A stretch of DNA of 64,000 nucleotides from Bacillus_BD sp050389805. Lineage in GTDB: Bacteria; Bacillota; Bacilli; Bacillales; Cytobacillaceae. The stretch is from NCBI RefSeq assembly GCF_050389805.1, contig NZ_CP130945.1:1240001-1304000 (forward strand), given 5' to 3'. Shown here piece by piece: positions 9,311 to 18,068 of this stretch. The position numbers and the translations under genes are program-made. The notes beneath the pieces were generated by a model. The model did not search any database. It saw only the letters and a program-made list of their open reading frames with translations, and was not told where the DNA came from. Every line of letters starts with the position of its first letter. The first letter of the stretch is position 1.

Positions 9311-12300
9311 TATACCTCCTAAACCAGAACATGCCACGTGGACTGATGACCAATGGAAAGCCATCATGGCAACAGGAAAGGATATATTAGTTGCAGCTGC
9401 TGCAGGATCGGGAAAAACGGCTGTACTAGTTGAACGAATGATTAATAAAGTCATCTCAAAAGAACGTCCAATCAATGTCGATGAGCTACTAGTCGTTACC
9501 TTTACAAATGCTTCAGCAGCTGAAATGCGAAACCGAATTAGTGAGGCGTTAGAAAAAGCAATCAACCAGGATCCTGCTTCTACTCATTTACGAAAACAAT
9601 TGAGTTTGTTAAACCGAGCTTCGATTTCTACTATCCACTCATTTTGTTTAGAAGTAATCAGAAAGTATTATTACTTAATTGATATCGATCCAGGATTTCG
9701 AATTGCTGATTCAACAGAGGCTCAACTTTTACGTGACGAAGTATTAGATGAGCTATTTGAAGAAGAATATGGAAAACCGGATAATGAACCCTTTTTCCAA
9801 GTTGTTGATAGCTTTACGAGTGATCGCAGTGATGATGCTCTAATGGATATCATTCGAGACCTTTATGATTTTGCCAGGTCCAATCCTTCCCCTGAAAGCT
9901 ATTTGCAGGATATTGTGAATATGTATGAAGTCGAATCTGTTACGAAAATGGAGGAGTTGCCGTTTATCGATTCATTGCTTCTTGATATCCGATTACAGCT
10001 AGAAGGGATTAGAGGAATGCTTGATAACGGACTCCAAATTACAAAACAACCAGGCGGTCCAGCACCTCGGGCAGAAAACTTTCTGGACGATATAAACATC
10101 ATTGATACGATGATTGTGGCAAGTCAAGATTCTTGGAATGCCCTATATGAAGCGATCCAAAACTGGACTTTCTCTCGTGCAAAAACATGTAAAGGTGACG
10201 AATATGATAAAACCTTAATCGAGCGTGCACAAAAGGTACGAGATGAGGCAAAGAAAAAACTAAAGGCTTTACAGGAAGAATTATTTAACCGGAAACCAGA
10301 AAGTTTTCTTCGCGATATGAAAGACATGAAACCATTGATTGAAACATTGGTACAATTGGTAAAATCTTTTTCTGACAAATTTAATAAAGTTAAATTGGAA
10401 AAAGGATTGGTGGATTTTGCCGATTTAGAACATTACTGTCTTGATATCCTACAAGACCCTTCTGCTAAACAAGAAGGAATCCTAGCACCTTCAGAAGCGG
10501 CTATCCATTATCGAAATACATTTAAAGAAGTTCTAGTTGATGAGTATCAGGATGTCAATGCGGTTCAGGAAGCAATCATTAGCCTTGTGTCGAAGGAAGA
10601 AGAAAGTTCCGGAAATAAATTCATGGTGGGCGATGTAAAGCAGTCCATCTATCGTTTTCGACTCGCAGAGCCAAAATTATTTCTTGGAAAATATAATCGT
10701 TTTACAACTGATGGGGAGAATACGGGATTAAAAATCGACTTAGCACGGAATTTCCGAAGTAGGAAAGAAGTTTTGGCGGGGACGAATTATTTGTTTAAAC
10801 AAATAATGGGGGTAAGTGTTGGCGAGATTCACTATAACGAAGAGGCAGAGCTCGTGAAAGGTGCACCTTACCCTGAGGATGATCCCTATCCAGTCGAATT
10901 GTTGCTCGTTGATCTTGAAAATGAAGAAAATGATGAAATACAAGTTGAGGATGCAGATTCGACTTTTGATGTAGTTGAGTTGGAGCAGTCCCAACTAGAA
11001 GCAAGAGTGATGGCTAAAAAAATTAAAACGATGATTGCAAACATGAATGCAGTTTATAACCCAAAAACAAAAAGTGAACGACCTGTCATGTATCGAGATA
11101 TTGTGATTTTATTACGATCGATGACATGGGCACCGCAGATTATGGAAGAATTTAAGCAACAAGGAATACCGATCTACGCGAACCTCTCTACTGGCTATTT
11201 TCAAGCAACTGAGGTAACGATTATGATGTCATTATTAAAAGTGATTGATAACCCGTATCAGGATATTCCTTTAGCTTCTGTCCTGCGTTCACCGGTTGTC
11301 GGGCTGCAAGAAGATGAGTTATCTCTTATTCGCATCCATCAAAAAAATGGATCCTTTTATGATGCCTTATCCTCTTTTTGTCGTCAAAAGCCAACTGAAA
11401 GTGATGAGTGGGTATATGACAAGGTAAAGCCTTTTTACTTGATGCTAAAAGAATGGCGAACGATGGCAAGACAGGGATCATTAGCCTCATTGATATGGCA
11501 GATATATCGGGATACCCATTTTTATGATTATGTCGGGGGACTTCCTGGCGGAAAACAGCGACAAGCGAACTTAAGAGCTTTATATGACCGTGCACGGCAA
11601 TATGAAGCAACCTCATTTAGGGGCTTATTCCGCTTTCTCAGGTTTATTGAACGAATGCAAGAACGAGGGGATGATTTAGGCGCAGCTCGTGCATTGGGTG
11701 AACAAGAAGATGTAGTACGAATTATGACGATTCACAGCAGTAAGGGGCTTGAATTTCCCGTCGTATTTGTCGCAGGTATGGGACGTAGTTTTAATACGAT
11801 GGATTTACGTAAACCTTATTTATTAGATAAAGAATTTGGGTTTGCTACCAAATATGTAAATGTCGACAAACGAATTACTTACCCTTCTTTACCACAGCTT
11901 GCTTTTAAAAGAAAGAAAAAGATGGAAATGCTTGCAGAGGAAATGCGCGTCTTATATGTGGCTTTGACAAGGGCAAAGGAAAAATTGTATTTATTGGCCT
12001 CTGTAAAAAACTTACAGAAAAAACTCGAGAACTGGGAAAAACACCTGGATCACCATGAATGGCTTTTAACGGATTATGATCGTGCATCAGCTGGTAGCTA
12101 TCTAGATTGGGTCGGACCTTCCCTTATTCGACATCAAGATTGTCAAACCTTAATAGGTGAAACGGTTCATTCTTCTTCACTGATTTCAGAAGACCTTCTT
12201 CAACATCCATCTTGTTGGAAGATAGAGGTTATTAAGCCATATGATACGATTCTTGAGGAAGAAGTCGAAGAAAATGATGAAACATGGTTGGAAAACGTTA

Positions 12301-13076
12301 CAGAAGGAAAACCGATTTCCATCGAATCACCTTATAAGGATGAAATTGAGGAACGTCTTTCTTGGACGTATCTATTTTGGAGTGCTTCAACTCATCGTTC
12401 CAAGCAATCCGTTTCTGAAATTAAAAGACAAAGAGAAGTGGCTGATGAGGGAAGCGGTACAGAGCTGTTAAGAAAATTTAAAAAGCCGTTAATGAATCGA
12501 CCTCGTTTTATGCAGGAAAAGGCCTTAACACCCGCGGAAATCGGAACGGCTATGCATATGGTGATGCAACATATTGATCTTTCTAAACATATCGATCATA
12601 AATATATTGAAACGTTGTTACAGGAAATGGTACGTAAAGAACTGATTACGGAAGAACAAAAAAATGTAATTAATCCAGAATTGCTGGTTTCATTTGCTGG
12701 ATCCGATTTAGGACGACGGATGAAAACAGCGGAAAAATTAGATCGAGAGGTACCGTTCAGTTTCTCTCTTATGGCAAGTGAGGCCTATGCAGACTGGAAA
12801 GGAGAAGATGAACCGGTACTAGTTCAAGGGATTATAGATTGTTTATTCCAAGATGAAAAGGGATTAATCCTTGTTGACTATAAAACAGATGGAATAACCG
12901 ATCGGTTTAAAGGTGGGTTTGAAGAAGCTAGACCTATTCTTGAAAAACGCTATCGAGTTCAAATTGAACTTTATACAAGAGCGATCGAACAAATCTATAA
13001 ACAAAAAGTAGCCGAACGATATTTGTTCTTTTTCGACGGAGCTTATACGTTAAAACTGGAAAAAGAAAAACGGTAG
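9297..13076 (+). CDS. addA: ATP-dependent helicase/nuclease AddA
   Basis: A 1259-residue UvrD/Rep-type (SF1A) 3'-5' helicase with a C-terminal nuclease domain, partner of AddB. Visible motifs in order are Walker A AAAGSGKT (residues 34-41), VVTFTNASAAEMRNR (motif Ia), VDEYQDVN (Walker B), GDVKQSIYRFRLAEP (motif III), HSSKGLEFPVV (motif V), YVALTRAKEKLYL (motif VI) and the nuclease motif LVDYKTD near residue 1195. The complex resects broken ends until it meets a Chi-type site and loads RecA. In B. subtilis sbcD-sbcC follow; here the gene is followed at once by the convergent gerP operon. Confidence 0.97.
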   Translation: MTLNNIPPKPEHATWTDDQWKAIMATGKDILVAAAAGSGKTAVLVERMINKVISKERPINVDELLVVTFTNASAAEMRNRISEALEKAINQDPASTHLRKQLSLLNRASISTIHSFCLEVIRKYYYLIDIDPGFRIADSTEAQLLRDEVLDELFEEEYGKPDNEPFFQVVDSFTSDRSDDALMDIIRDLYDFARSNPSPESYLQDIVNMYEVESVTKMEELPFIDSLLLDIRLQLEGIRGMLDNGLQITKQPGGPAPRAENFLDDINIIDTMIVASQDSWNALYEAIQNWTFSRAKTCKGDEYDKTLIERAQKVRDEAKKKLKALQEELFNRKPESFLRDMKDMKPLIETLVQLVKSFSDKFNKVKLEKGLVDFADLEHYCLDILQDPSAKQEGILAPSEAAIHYRNTFKEVLVDEYQDVNAVQEAIISLVSKEEESSGNKFMVGDVKQSIYRFRLAEPKLFLGKYNRFTTDGENTGLKIDLARNFRSRKEVLAGTNYLFKQIMGVSVGEIHYNEEAELVKGAPYPEDDPYPVELLLVDLENEENDEIQVEDADSTFDVVELEQSQLEARVMAKKIKTMIANMNAVYNPKTKSERPVMYRDIVILLRSMTWAPQIMEEFKQQGIPIYANLSTGYFQATEVTIMMSLLKVIDNPYQDIPLASVLRSPVVGLQEDELSLIRIHQKNGSFYDALSSFCRQKPTESDEWVYDKVKPFYLMLKEWRTMARQGSLASLIWQIYRDTHFYDYVGGLPGGKQRQANLRALYDRARQYEATSFRGLFRFLRFIERMQERGDDLGAARALGEQEDVVRIMTIHSSKGLEFPVVFVAGMGRSFNTMDLRKPYLLDKEFGFATKYVNVDKRITYPSLPQLAFKRKKKMEMLAEEMRVLYVALTRAKEKLYLLASVKNLQKKLENWEKHLDHHEWLLTDYDRASAGSYLDWVGPSLIRHQDCQTLIGETVHSSSLISEDLLQHPSCWKIEVIKPYDTILEEEVEENDETWLENVTEGKPISIESPYKDEIEERLSWTYLFWSASTHRSKQSVSEIKRQREVADEGSGTELLRKFKKPLMNRPRFMQEKALTPAEIGTAMHMVMQHIDLSKHIDHKYIETLLQEMVRKELITEEQKNVINPELLVSFAGSDLGRRMKTAEKLDREVPFSFSLMASEAYADWKGEDEPVLVQGIIDCLFQDEKGLILVDYKTDGITDRFKGGFEEARPILEKRYRVQIELYTRAIEQIYKQKVAERYLFFFDGAYTLKLEKEKR

Positions 13077-13099
13077 GTGTAGAAACCCTACCGTTTTTT
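13066..13099. terminator. Bidirectional terminator shared by addA and gerPF
   Basis: AAAAACGGTAGG pairs with CCTACCGTTTTTT across a 9-base loop. The hairpin overlaps the stop codons of both convergent genes. Confidence 0.85.
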
Positions 13100-13316
13100 A
13101 ATTGTTTCCAACGTTAGGTTGATCAATTAAGTTTGTATCAAAATGATTGGTTGAGCTTAATCCATTGTTTGCCATGACGAATCCAGCCGTATTAGCAGCT
13201 CCAGAACCTAAAGTTGATTTTGCATTACTTTTTGGTGAAATATTTAGTGCATCACCAAATTGAACATTTCCGCCACCAACATTTATGATTTGCGTTTGAC
13301 CAACAAATGCAGGCAT
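13098..13316 (-). CDS. gerPF: Spore germination protein GerPF
   Basis: A 72-residue protein, the last gene of the gerP operon. GerP proteins are made in the mother cell and are needed for germinants to pass the spore coat. It begins MPAFVGQTQIINVGGGNVQFGD, resembles GerPA, and is rich in Asn, Gly and Ser. The start at 13316 has a strong GAGGAGGAA site; the frame stays open upstream inside gerPE but that part is a shadow. Only one base separates it from the gerPE stop codon. Confidence 0.93.
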   Translation of the reverse strand: MPAFVGQTQIINVGGGNVQFGDALNISPKSNAKSTLGSGAANTAGFVMANNGLSSTNHFDTNLIDQPNVGNN

Positions 13317-13317
13317 C

Positions 13318-13722
13318 TTATTCCTCCTCCTCTCCAGTAGTGTTGATCGGTTTATCGACAGTTTCGAGTTGTCTAATGTGTAAAATTCTAGATTCCATGG
13401 TGATATGTTCTGTATTTCCAATATGCATAAAGGCTGAGGTACTAAGCGCAGTGACATCAATTGAGCCTACTTTAATAATCGGGTTGGGTGAAGTAGTATG
13501 GATTGTTAACGGTTCGTTTATTGGTGGTAGCGGTAGTGGATAGGAATATATTTTAAATAAAGAAAAATCGCCTTCATAACCAAAAAACACTTCCCTTTGT
13601 CTTTGAACAGCAAGAACACGGGCCAAACCATTTAGTTCGTTTGAATCGCCAATTTGGATGTGAGATCCGAAAATGACTGATTTGACCTCAATATTGTCGA
13701 CTTTCGATACTCTTGTTAACAT
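13318..13722 (-). CDS. gerPE: Spore germination protein GerPE
   Basis: A 134-residue member of the gerP operon, recognised from MLTRVSKVDNIEVKSVIFGSH, the central QREVFFGYEGDFSLF segment and the conserved GSIDVTALSTSAFMHIGNT, which shares the GerP 'xxxIGdt' pattern. It is a soluble coat-associated protein without catalytic motifs. Its ATG overlaps the gerPD stop as TAATG, so translation is probably coupled. Its tail is acidic (GEEEE). The order PA-PB-PC-PD-PE-PF matches B. subtilis. Confidence 0.92.
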   Translation of the reverse strand: MLTRVSKVDNIEVKSVIFGSHIQIGDSNELNGLARVLAVQRQREVFFGYEGDFSLFKIYSYPLPLPPINEPLTIHTTSPNPIIKVGSIDVTALSTSAFMHIGNTEHITMESRILHIRQLETVDKPINTTGEEEE

Positions 13723-13895
13723 TACAGCCCCAATGGTACAAACGGACCAATAATTAATGATTCAGGCGGAGTATCAAAAAGGGAAGTAAGCTGAATGGTA
13801 TTGGTATCCCCAACCATTAAAACCGAGGAACTTGAAACACCGAGAACAGTAATATTACCAACACAAATCTCACGGTTTACTACTTCAAAGTTCAT
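13722..13895 (-). CDS. gerPD: Spore germination protein GerPD
   Basis: A short gene of 57 codons, read directly from the minus strand: MNFEVVNREICVGNITVLGV at the start, then SSSVLMVGDTNTIQLTSLFDTPP and a C-terminal GPFVPLGL. Size and pattern fit GerPD. Its ATG overlaps the gerPC stop as ATGA and its TAA overlaps the gerPE ATG, so it is tightly coupled on both sides. It functions with the other GerP proteins in coat permeability to germinants. Confidence 0.92.
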   Translation of the reverse strand: MNFEVVNREICVGNITVLGVSSSSVLMVGDTNTIQLTSLFDTPPESLIIGPFVPLGL

Positions 13896-14509
13896 TCTGT
13901 TTTCTCTCCATTCATATTTTGGGGTAAATGTTTCAAAAACGCTGAAACACCATTTTGAATTTCTGTTTTTAATTGTTCAACAATCCATTCTTTTTGTTGT
14001 TCTTTCGTTTGTCCATTTCTTAAAGGTTGATTTAGATAAGCTTCAATTCGGTTAGGAAGCTGTCTTTTAATATCTTGAAGAATAAACTCGTGATAGGTTT
14101 CGTCAACTTTATATTGAAATTGCTGGCATGTGGCATCGACAATGGTCGGAAGATTTTCATCAAGATATTGGTTAGTCAAATTTTCAATTTCTGTAAACAT
14201 AGACATTCTTTCCTTTGGTTCACGAGGACCCTGGCCATGACCTCCATTTCCATTAGGTACTGAATAATCCTCGATTCCCTGTAAATCAGAAGGATTAAGT
14301 CCGATATTTAAAGTGCCTTCAAGGGTTTCAACTTTTAATTGATCAAATTTATATTCCATGCGATCAATATGAATGGGAGGTCGAGTCTGAAGTTCAGATA
14401 GTTGCTTTTCTAAAGACTGAATTTTTTTTTGCATTCCTCGTATGACGTTATCTTGATTATAGATATAGGCTTGCATTGACTGGAGTATTTGATAAATATC
14501 CTGATTCAT
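13892..14509 (-). CDS. gerPC: Spore germination protein GerPC
   Basis: A 205-residue protein and the largest of the operon. The N terminus (MNQDIYQILQSMQAYIYNQD) is followed by a coiled coil at residues about 20-45, then by the family segment PPIHIDRMEYKFDQLKVETLEGTLNIG. A Gly/Pro-rich linker (about 90-105) leads to a helical C-terminal domain. GerPC is required for proper coat structure and germinant access in Bacillus spores. A 101-base gap separates it from gerPB, the loosest junction of the operon; a short TTTTTTT tract lies in it but no terminator hairpin is clear. Confidence 0.92.
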   Translation of the reverse strand: MNQDIYQILQSMQAYIYNQDNVIRGMQKKIQSLEKQLSELQTRPPIHIDRMEYKFDQLKVETLEGTLNIGLNPSDLQGIEDYSVPNGNGGHGQGPREPKERMSMFTEIENLTNQYLDENLPTIVDATCQQFQYKVDETYHEFILQDIKRQLPNRIEAYLNQPLRNGQTKEQQKEWIVEQLKTEIQNGVSAFLKHLPQNMNGEKTE

Positions 14510-14610
14510 GTTCCCACCTCACGATGCTATCTATCTAGAACCAAATGATTTTTTTAAGGATGTTTTTTGAAAACAAAATGATAGTCGGAATTCTATAACA
14601 TCATCAGATC

Positions 14611-14841
14611 TTATCTACCTGTTGATGTTAAAGGAACCAATGGTGAAGTATGGTGAAATCCAGCGGTAATAGGAATGGGACCTTGTATATCCGGCGCTGG
14701 TCCCGTAAATCCACCAGTGTTATATAAATGGGTAGCTGGTTTAATCATTCCTGCACTTCCAATTTGTAAAACAGAGGAATTTGTGACACTATTTACTTTT
14801 AAGAACTGAATCGTTATGGATTGTTGAACGTAGAGATTCAT
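14611..14841 (-). CDS. gerPB: Spore germination protein GerPB
   Basis: A 76-residue protein beginning MNLYVQQSITIQFLKVNSVT, with SSVLQIGSAGMIKPATHLYNTGGF, the GerPB form of the family pattern. It is rich in Pro, Thr and Gly toward the C terminus, as expected of a coat-layer protein. It follows gerPA by 57 bases on the minus strand. The role is inferred from operon context and from the family: spores lacking gerP germinate poorly because small germinants do not reach inner-membrane receptors. Confidence 0.92.
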   Translation of the reverse strand: MNLYVQQSITIQFLKVNSVTNSSVLQIGSAGMIKPATHLYNTGGFTGPAPDIQGPIPITAGFHHTSPLVPLTSTGR

Positions 14842-14898
14842 TAAAAATCACCACTTTATTCTTTGTCATATTATGAATTTTTGGGAAGGCAACGATAC

Positions 14899-15120
14899 CT
14901 ATACATTAAAGAAATTACCTTGATCCATACTATCTTGATCAAATGTATTTGTTGCACTTTGATAGTTTTGTAAGTACACATTATCTCCTGTATTAAAAGA
15001 ACCAGCTCCGGCATATGTTTTTGCATTTGAATTAGCCGATATTTTAAACGTATCACCAATATGGAAAACGGAAGCAGAACTGATATTTATAACCTGAACA
15101 ACACCTACAATAGCTGGCAT
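14899..15120 (-). CDS. gerPA: Spore germination protein GerPA
   Basis: A 73-residue first gene of the gerP operon, beginning MPAIVGVVQVINISSASVFHIGD and ending in an Asn/Gln/Asp-rich tail (DQDSMDQGNFFNV). It is a paralogue of GerPF. The upstream region contains AAAGGGTG eight bases before the ATG and a SigK-like promoter further up, which fits mother-cell expression late in sporulation. Confidence 0.93.
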   Translation of the reverse strand: MPAIVGVVQVINISSASVFHIGDTFKISANSNAKTYAGAGSFNTGDNVYLQNYQSATNTFDQDSMDQGNFFNV

Positions 15121-15175
15121 TTATAAACACCCTTTAATAATATGATTAAATCGGGGTATAAATCTGTACTTTCAG

Positions 15176-15202
15176 ATCATATGCCCAGTTTTTTTATATT
15201 GT
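15176..15202 (-). promoter_or_regulatory. Possible SigK promoter of gerPABCDEF
   Basis: On the minus strand AC at 15202-15201 is followed after 17 bases by CATATGAT at 15183-15176. The SigK consensus is AC-N16/17-CATANNNTA; the last base of the -10 differs. The gerP operon is known to be SigK-dependent in B. subtilis. Confidence 0.4.
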
Positions 15203-15372
15203 ATGAATGGATGAAAAAAATGTGAATATGGTTGAGGTGTAAGGTTTGTTTATAAATATGCTGTTTTTATCTATATTATGCAAATGGGATAAAAACAAGG
15301 AAAGATGACTCTTATCTTAGAATATATAAATATAGAATGATCGTTATTTGCACTTTAAATATAAGGAGTTAG

Positions 15373-16593
15373 ATGATGGAAGGAAAAACAACTCAAAATT
15401 CAGTAGAGAATCGAATTGTGTCTTTAGACATGATAAGGGGGGGAGCAATACTAGGTATTTTTTTAGTAAACATGTTATCGTTTCATTCACCCTTTTTGTA
15501 TATAGACCCTTTAGAATGGTGGAAAGCCCCCCTAGATAAATGGACATATATCTTTATTGATATTTTTATCCAAGCTAGTTTTTATCCATTATTTTCAATG
15601 CTTTTCGGATATGGTCTGGTTTTATTATGGGAAAGAACGAATCAGAAGGGACTGCATTTTTACCCAATTGTATTTCGAAGGCTATCATTGTTGTTAATCG
15701 TTGGATTAGCTCATGCCTTTTTCGTTTGGCATGGTGATATTTTGTTCAACTATGCGTTACTCGGATTTATTTTTCTCTTATTTTTAAGATTAAGTAGAAA
15801 AAGTATGCTACTTATCGGAAGTGTTTTTTATATTTTGCCTAATTTACTTTTATTAGGATTATTAGTATTGACGGTCATGATGATGGCAGGAACAGGAACC
15901 GATCTTTCTATGGAAAATCCTGTATTGATTTCGCAGTCATTGGAGATTTATCAAAATGGAAGTTTTTTAGAAATAACAGTACAGCGGATAAAGGATTGGT
16001 CATATACAAATAATCTTTTTGGAATCATGACACAGCTGTTTACGCTATTACCTCTATTTTTAATCGGAGGTAGTGCAGCAAAATATAAATGGTTAGAACA
16101 TGTAGGAAAATTTAGAAGGGCTTTTAAGATCACCTTCCTGATTACCCTTATATTGGGAGTGTTGCTTAAGCTTTCTCCATATGTCATCAGTTATAATGTC
16201 GCAACTAGTTTTCTTCAAGATTTATTTGGTGGACCCTTGTTAGCCATTTCTTACGGTTTGCTTATCGTTTTTTTAGCTGAAACCAAAGGTGGAAGAAAAG
16301 GTTTATCCGCAATGAGTTATGTAGGGCGGATGTCTTTTAGCAATTATTTATTTCAATCGATTGTTTCAACCCTTATTTTTTATCAATATGGATTAGGGTT
16401 TTATGGTGATGTATCGGTTACATGGGGAACGATTCTAGTCCTTATCATTTTTATGATTCAAATCATATTGAGCCGACTTTGGCTAAAATATTATCATTAT
16501 GGACTAGCGGAATGGCTGTGGCGAAATTTTACTTATTGGAAGAAACAAAAATTACGTAGAAACGTAGAGTCAGAGTTAACACCATATAAATAG
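15373..16593 (+). CDS. DUF418-family multi-pass membrane protein
   Basis: A 406-residue protein with about ten hydrophobic helices. The opening VSLDMIRGGAILGIFLVNMLSF and the conserved histidine in GLAHAFFVWHGDILFNYALLG are characteristic of the DUF418/YeiB family, whose C-terminal domain includes the segment 'GRMSFSNYLFQSI'. The fold is related to membrane acyltransferases, but no function is established. AAGGAG lies five bases before the first ATG and eight before the second ATG (15376), so either may be used. It is the first gene after the divergent gerP promoter. Confidence 0.88.
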   Translation: MMEGKTTQNSVENRIVSLDMIRGGAILGIFLVNMLSFHSPFLYIDPLEWWKAPLDKWTYIFIDIFIQASFYPLFSMLFGYGLVLLWERTNQKGLHFYPIVFRRLSLLLIVGLAHAFFVWHGDILFNYALLGFIFLLFLRLSRKSMLLIGSVFYILPNLLLLGLLVLTVMMMAGTGTDLSMENPVLISQSLEIYQNGSFLEITVQRIKDWSYTNNLFGIMTQLFTLLPLFLIGGSAAKYKWLEHVGKFRRAFKITFLITLILGVLLKLSPYVISYNVATSFLQDLFGGPLLAISYGLLIVFLAETKGGRKGLSAMSYVGRMSFSNYLFQSIVSTLIFYQYGLGFYGDVSVTWGTILVLIIFMIQIILSRLWLKYYHYGLAEWLWRNFTYWKKQKLRRNVESELTPYK

Positions 16594-16646
16594 GTTTTTC
16601 TAATTGATTATGATAATATGTAAGTTGAATGAGAGGAGGGAGAAAA

Positions 16647-16994
16647 ATGACGCATGCACATATTACAACATGGGTAATTGCATTAATTTTATTCTTTGTT
16701 GCGATTGCACTACATAAGAAAGAAAGCAAACGCGCTTATAAAATTGTTGTCATGATTCTACGGGTATTCTATCTATTAATTATAGCGACAGGGGCTATGT
16801 TATTATTTAGCTTAGCTACGATTACAGGAATGTACTGGGTTAAAGCATTACTTGGATTGCTAGTAATCGGTTTCTTAGAAATGGTTTTAAGTTTTTCAAC
16901 TAAAGGAAAATCAGCAGGGGTTGCTTGGATTTTATTAATCGTTGGCTTTATAGCAGTTGTTTATTTAGGATTTGACTTACCAATGGGATTTTAA
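16647..16994 (+). CDS. yisL: YisL-family (DUF1516) membrane protein
   Basis: A 115-residue protein with four membrane helices, beginning MTHAHITTWVIALILFFVAI, the signature start of YisL. GAGGAGGGAG ends six bases before this ATG, so the upstream in-frame ATG is rejected as a start. A conserved HKKESKRAYKIVHM-like loop follows helix 1 (here KKESKRAYKIVVMILRVFYL). No function is known for the family. It ends at a 20-bp-stem terminator shared with yisN. Confidence 0.9.
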   Translation: MTHAHITTWVIALILFFVAIALHKKESKRAYKIVVMILRVFYLLIIATGAMLLFSLATITGMYWVKALLGLLVIGFLEMVLSFSTKGKSAGVAWILLIVGFIAVVYLGFDLPMGF

Positions 16995-17005
16995 TTAAGA
17001 ATAAA

Positions 17006-17057
17006 AGGGTGAAAGAAGCCTTCCAGTATATGGAAGGCTTCTTTCACCCTATTTTTT
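17006..17057. terminator. Bidirectional terminator between yisL and yisN
   Basis: A perfect 20-bp stem (17006-17025 with 17031-17050) with loop GTATA is followed by ATTTTTT. It overlaps the last codons of yisN. Confidence 0.92.
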
Positions 17058-17604
17058 CGATGACCATTCGTTTGCCAGAACTCATGGTGAATTCGAAACG
17101 GTCACTTTTCTTTTCGTAATAAACGAAATGATGTTGTACACTACAAATATTATCTCCGTTATCAAAAACAATAAAGTTGACCCCGCTTTTTTGATTACTT
17201 TCACTAAGAAAATTTAAATGGTTGTAGCAATAGATGCAATCGTAAATCGAAAATTGTAAGGAATTTAAATGGATGATGAATTGACAGAAAGCATCATCAT
17301 TAATTTCGGCTAGTAATTGTTCTAAAGCGTAGACGAGACGTTTACGAATTCGGATTAGATCTTGATCTTTTAGATGATAATGTTCTTGCCCCAATTCGAT
17401 CATTCCGTCACTTTTTAATACCCCATTTCGCCAACGATTGTATACAAATACTTCTATTTCTTCGTTTATCCACACATTTAAAAGGGTGGCCTCCTCTGTT
17501 TCATCATCAAAAAAGACCCATTGTTCATTTATATATTCAACAGACCCTTCTGTAAAGGCGCGTTGCTGATGTTGGATTAGTTTGTTGCGCTGTTGTTTTT
17601 CCAA
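17044..17604 (-). CDS. yisN: DUF2777-family protein (YisN-like)
   Basis: A soluble protein of about 186 residues. The N-terminal HQQRAFTEGSVEYINEQWVFFDDETEEATLL segment (17 residues apart from the start) is typical of the Bacillus DUF2777 family. A CIYCYNH motif with two cysteines and a histidine lies near residue 130. I prefer a TTG start at 17604, twelve bases after AGGAGG; a GTG at 17628 precedes that site and would place the ribosome-binding site inside the gene. The function is unknown. Its place between yisL and asnO matches B. subtilis. Confidence 0.75.
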   Translation of the reverse strand: MEKQQRNKLIQHQQRAFTEGSVEYINEQWVFFDDETEEATLLNVWINEEIEVFVYNRWRNGVLKSDGMIELGQEHYHLKDQDLIRIRKRLVYALEQLLAEINDDAFCQFIIHLNSLQFSIYDCIYCYNHLNFLSESNQKSGVNFIVFDNGDNICSVQHHFVYYEKKSDRFEFTMSSGKRMVIEKIG

Positions 17605-17710
17605 GGAATTGAAACACCTCCTAGACACTCATTCGGATGTCATACTTTCTCTCATTTCTTAGACGAACCATTAATCGTTTTTGTAAATCATGTATAAGTT
17701 TCTGAAGATA

Positions 17711-17914
17711 GATTGATGTCTAGCTCCAGCGCCTAGCGCCAGCGCCTAGCTCCTAGTGAACTTCTTGCTTCTTCCGCAACGATTATTGTATCAACATCGC
17801 GCATTACCTGCTCAACGTTACCTTTATCTCTAGAAAAGGAGCAGCGACTAAAAAGTTGCTACGCCCTGTACAAGTCAGGCTTCAGGTTGCTGGGCAAAGC
17901 GCTTCCGCTTTTCG
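17711..17914. repeat. Dispersed intergenic repeat, family B copy 1
   Basis: It begins GATTGATGTCTAGCTCCAGC and ends AAGCGCTTCCGCTTTTCG, so its ends form the GCGC(C)TAGC/GCGCTT inverted pair seen in the other copies (21590-21815, 25841-25995, 52360-52411). An inner GCGCCTAGC unit is duplicated here. It lies in the divergent yisN/asnO gap. Confidence 0.8.
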
Positions 17915-18010
17915 TTTAAGAAATCACGCATTTCTATTTCTAGACATAATTCTTTTTTTTTAAACCCAATGATTTGTTTTTCGGACAACTAACCGATTTG
18001 GTATACCACA

Positions 18011-18018
18011 CATACACT
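18011..18018 (+). promoter_or_regulatory. Possible SigE -10 element of asnO
   Basis: CATACACT fits the SigE -10 consensus CATACAMT exactly, 50 bases before the asnO start. The region 14-15 bases upstream is a poor -35. asnO (yisO) is a SigE-dependent sporulation gene in B. subtilis. Confidence 0.4.
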
Positions 18019-18068
18019 AATTTCAAGTAAGGTAAGCTAACATACTCAGTAAAGAAGGGATGAGTAAA

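Noticed and set aside
13317..13460. Extension of gerPF upstream to 13460
   Set aside because: It lies inside gerPE, and GAGGAGGAA directly precedes the ATG at 13316, which gives the standard GerPF N terminus.
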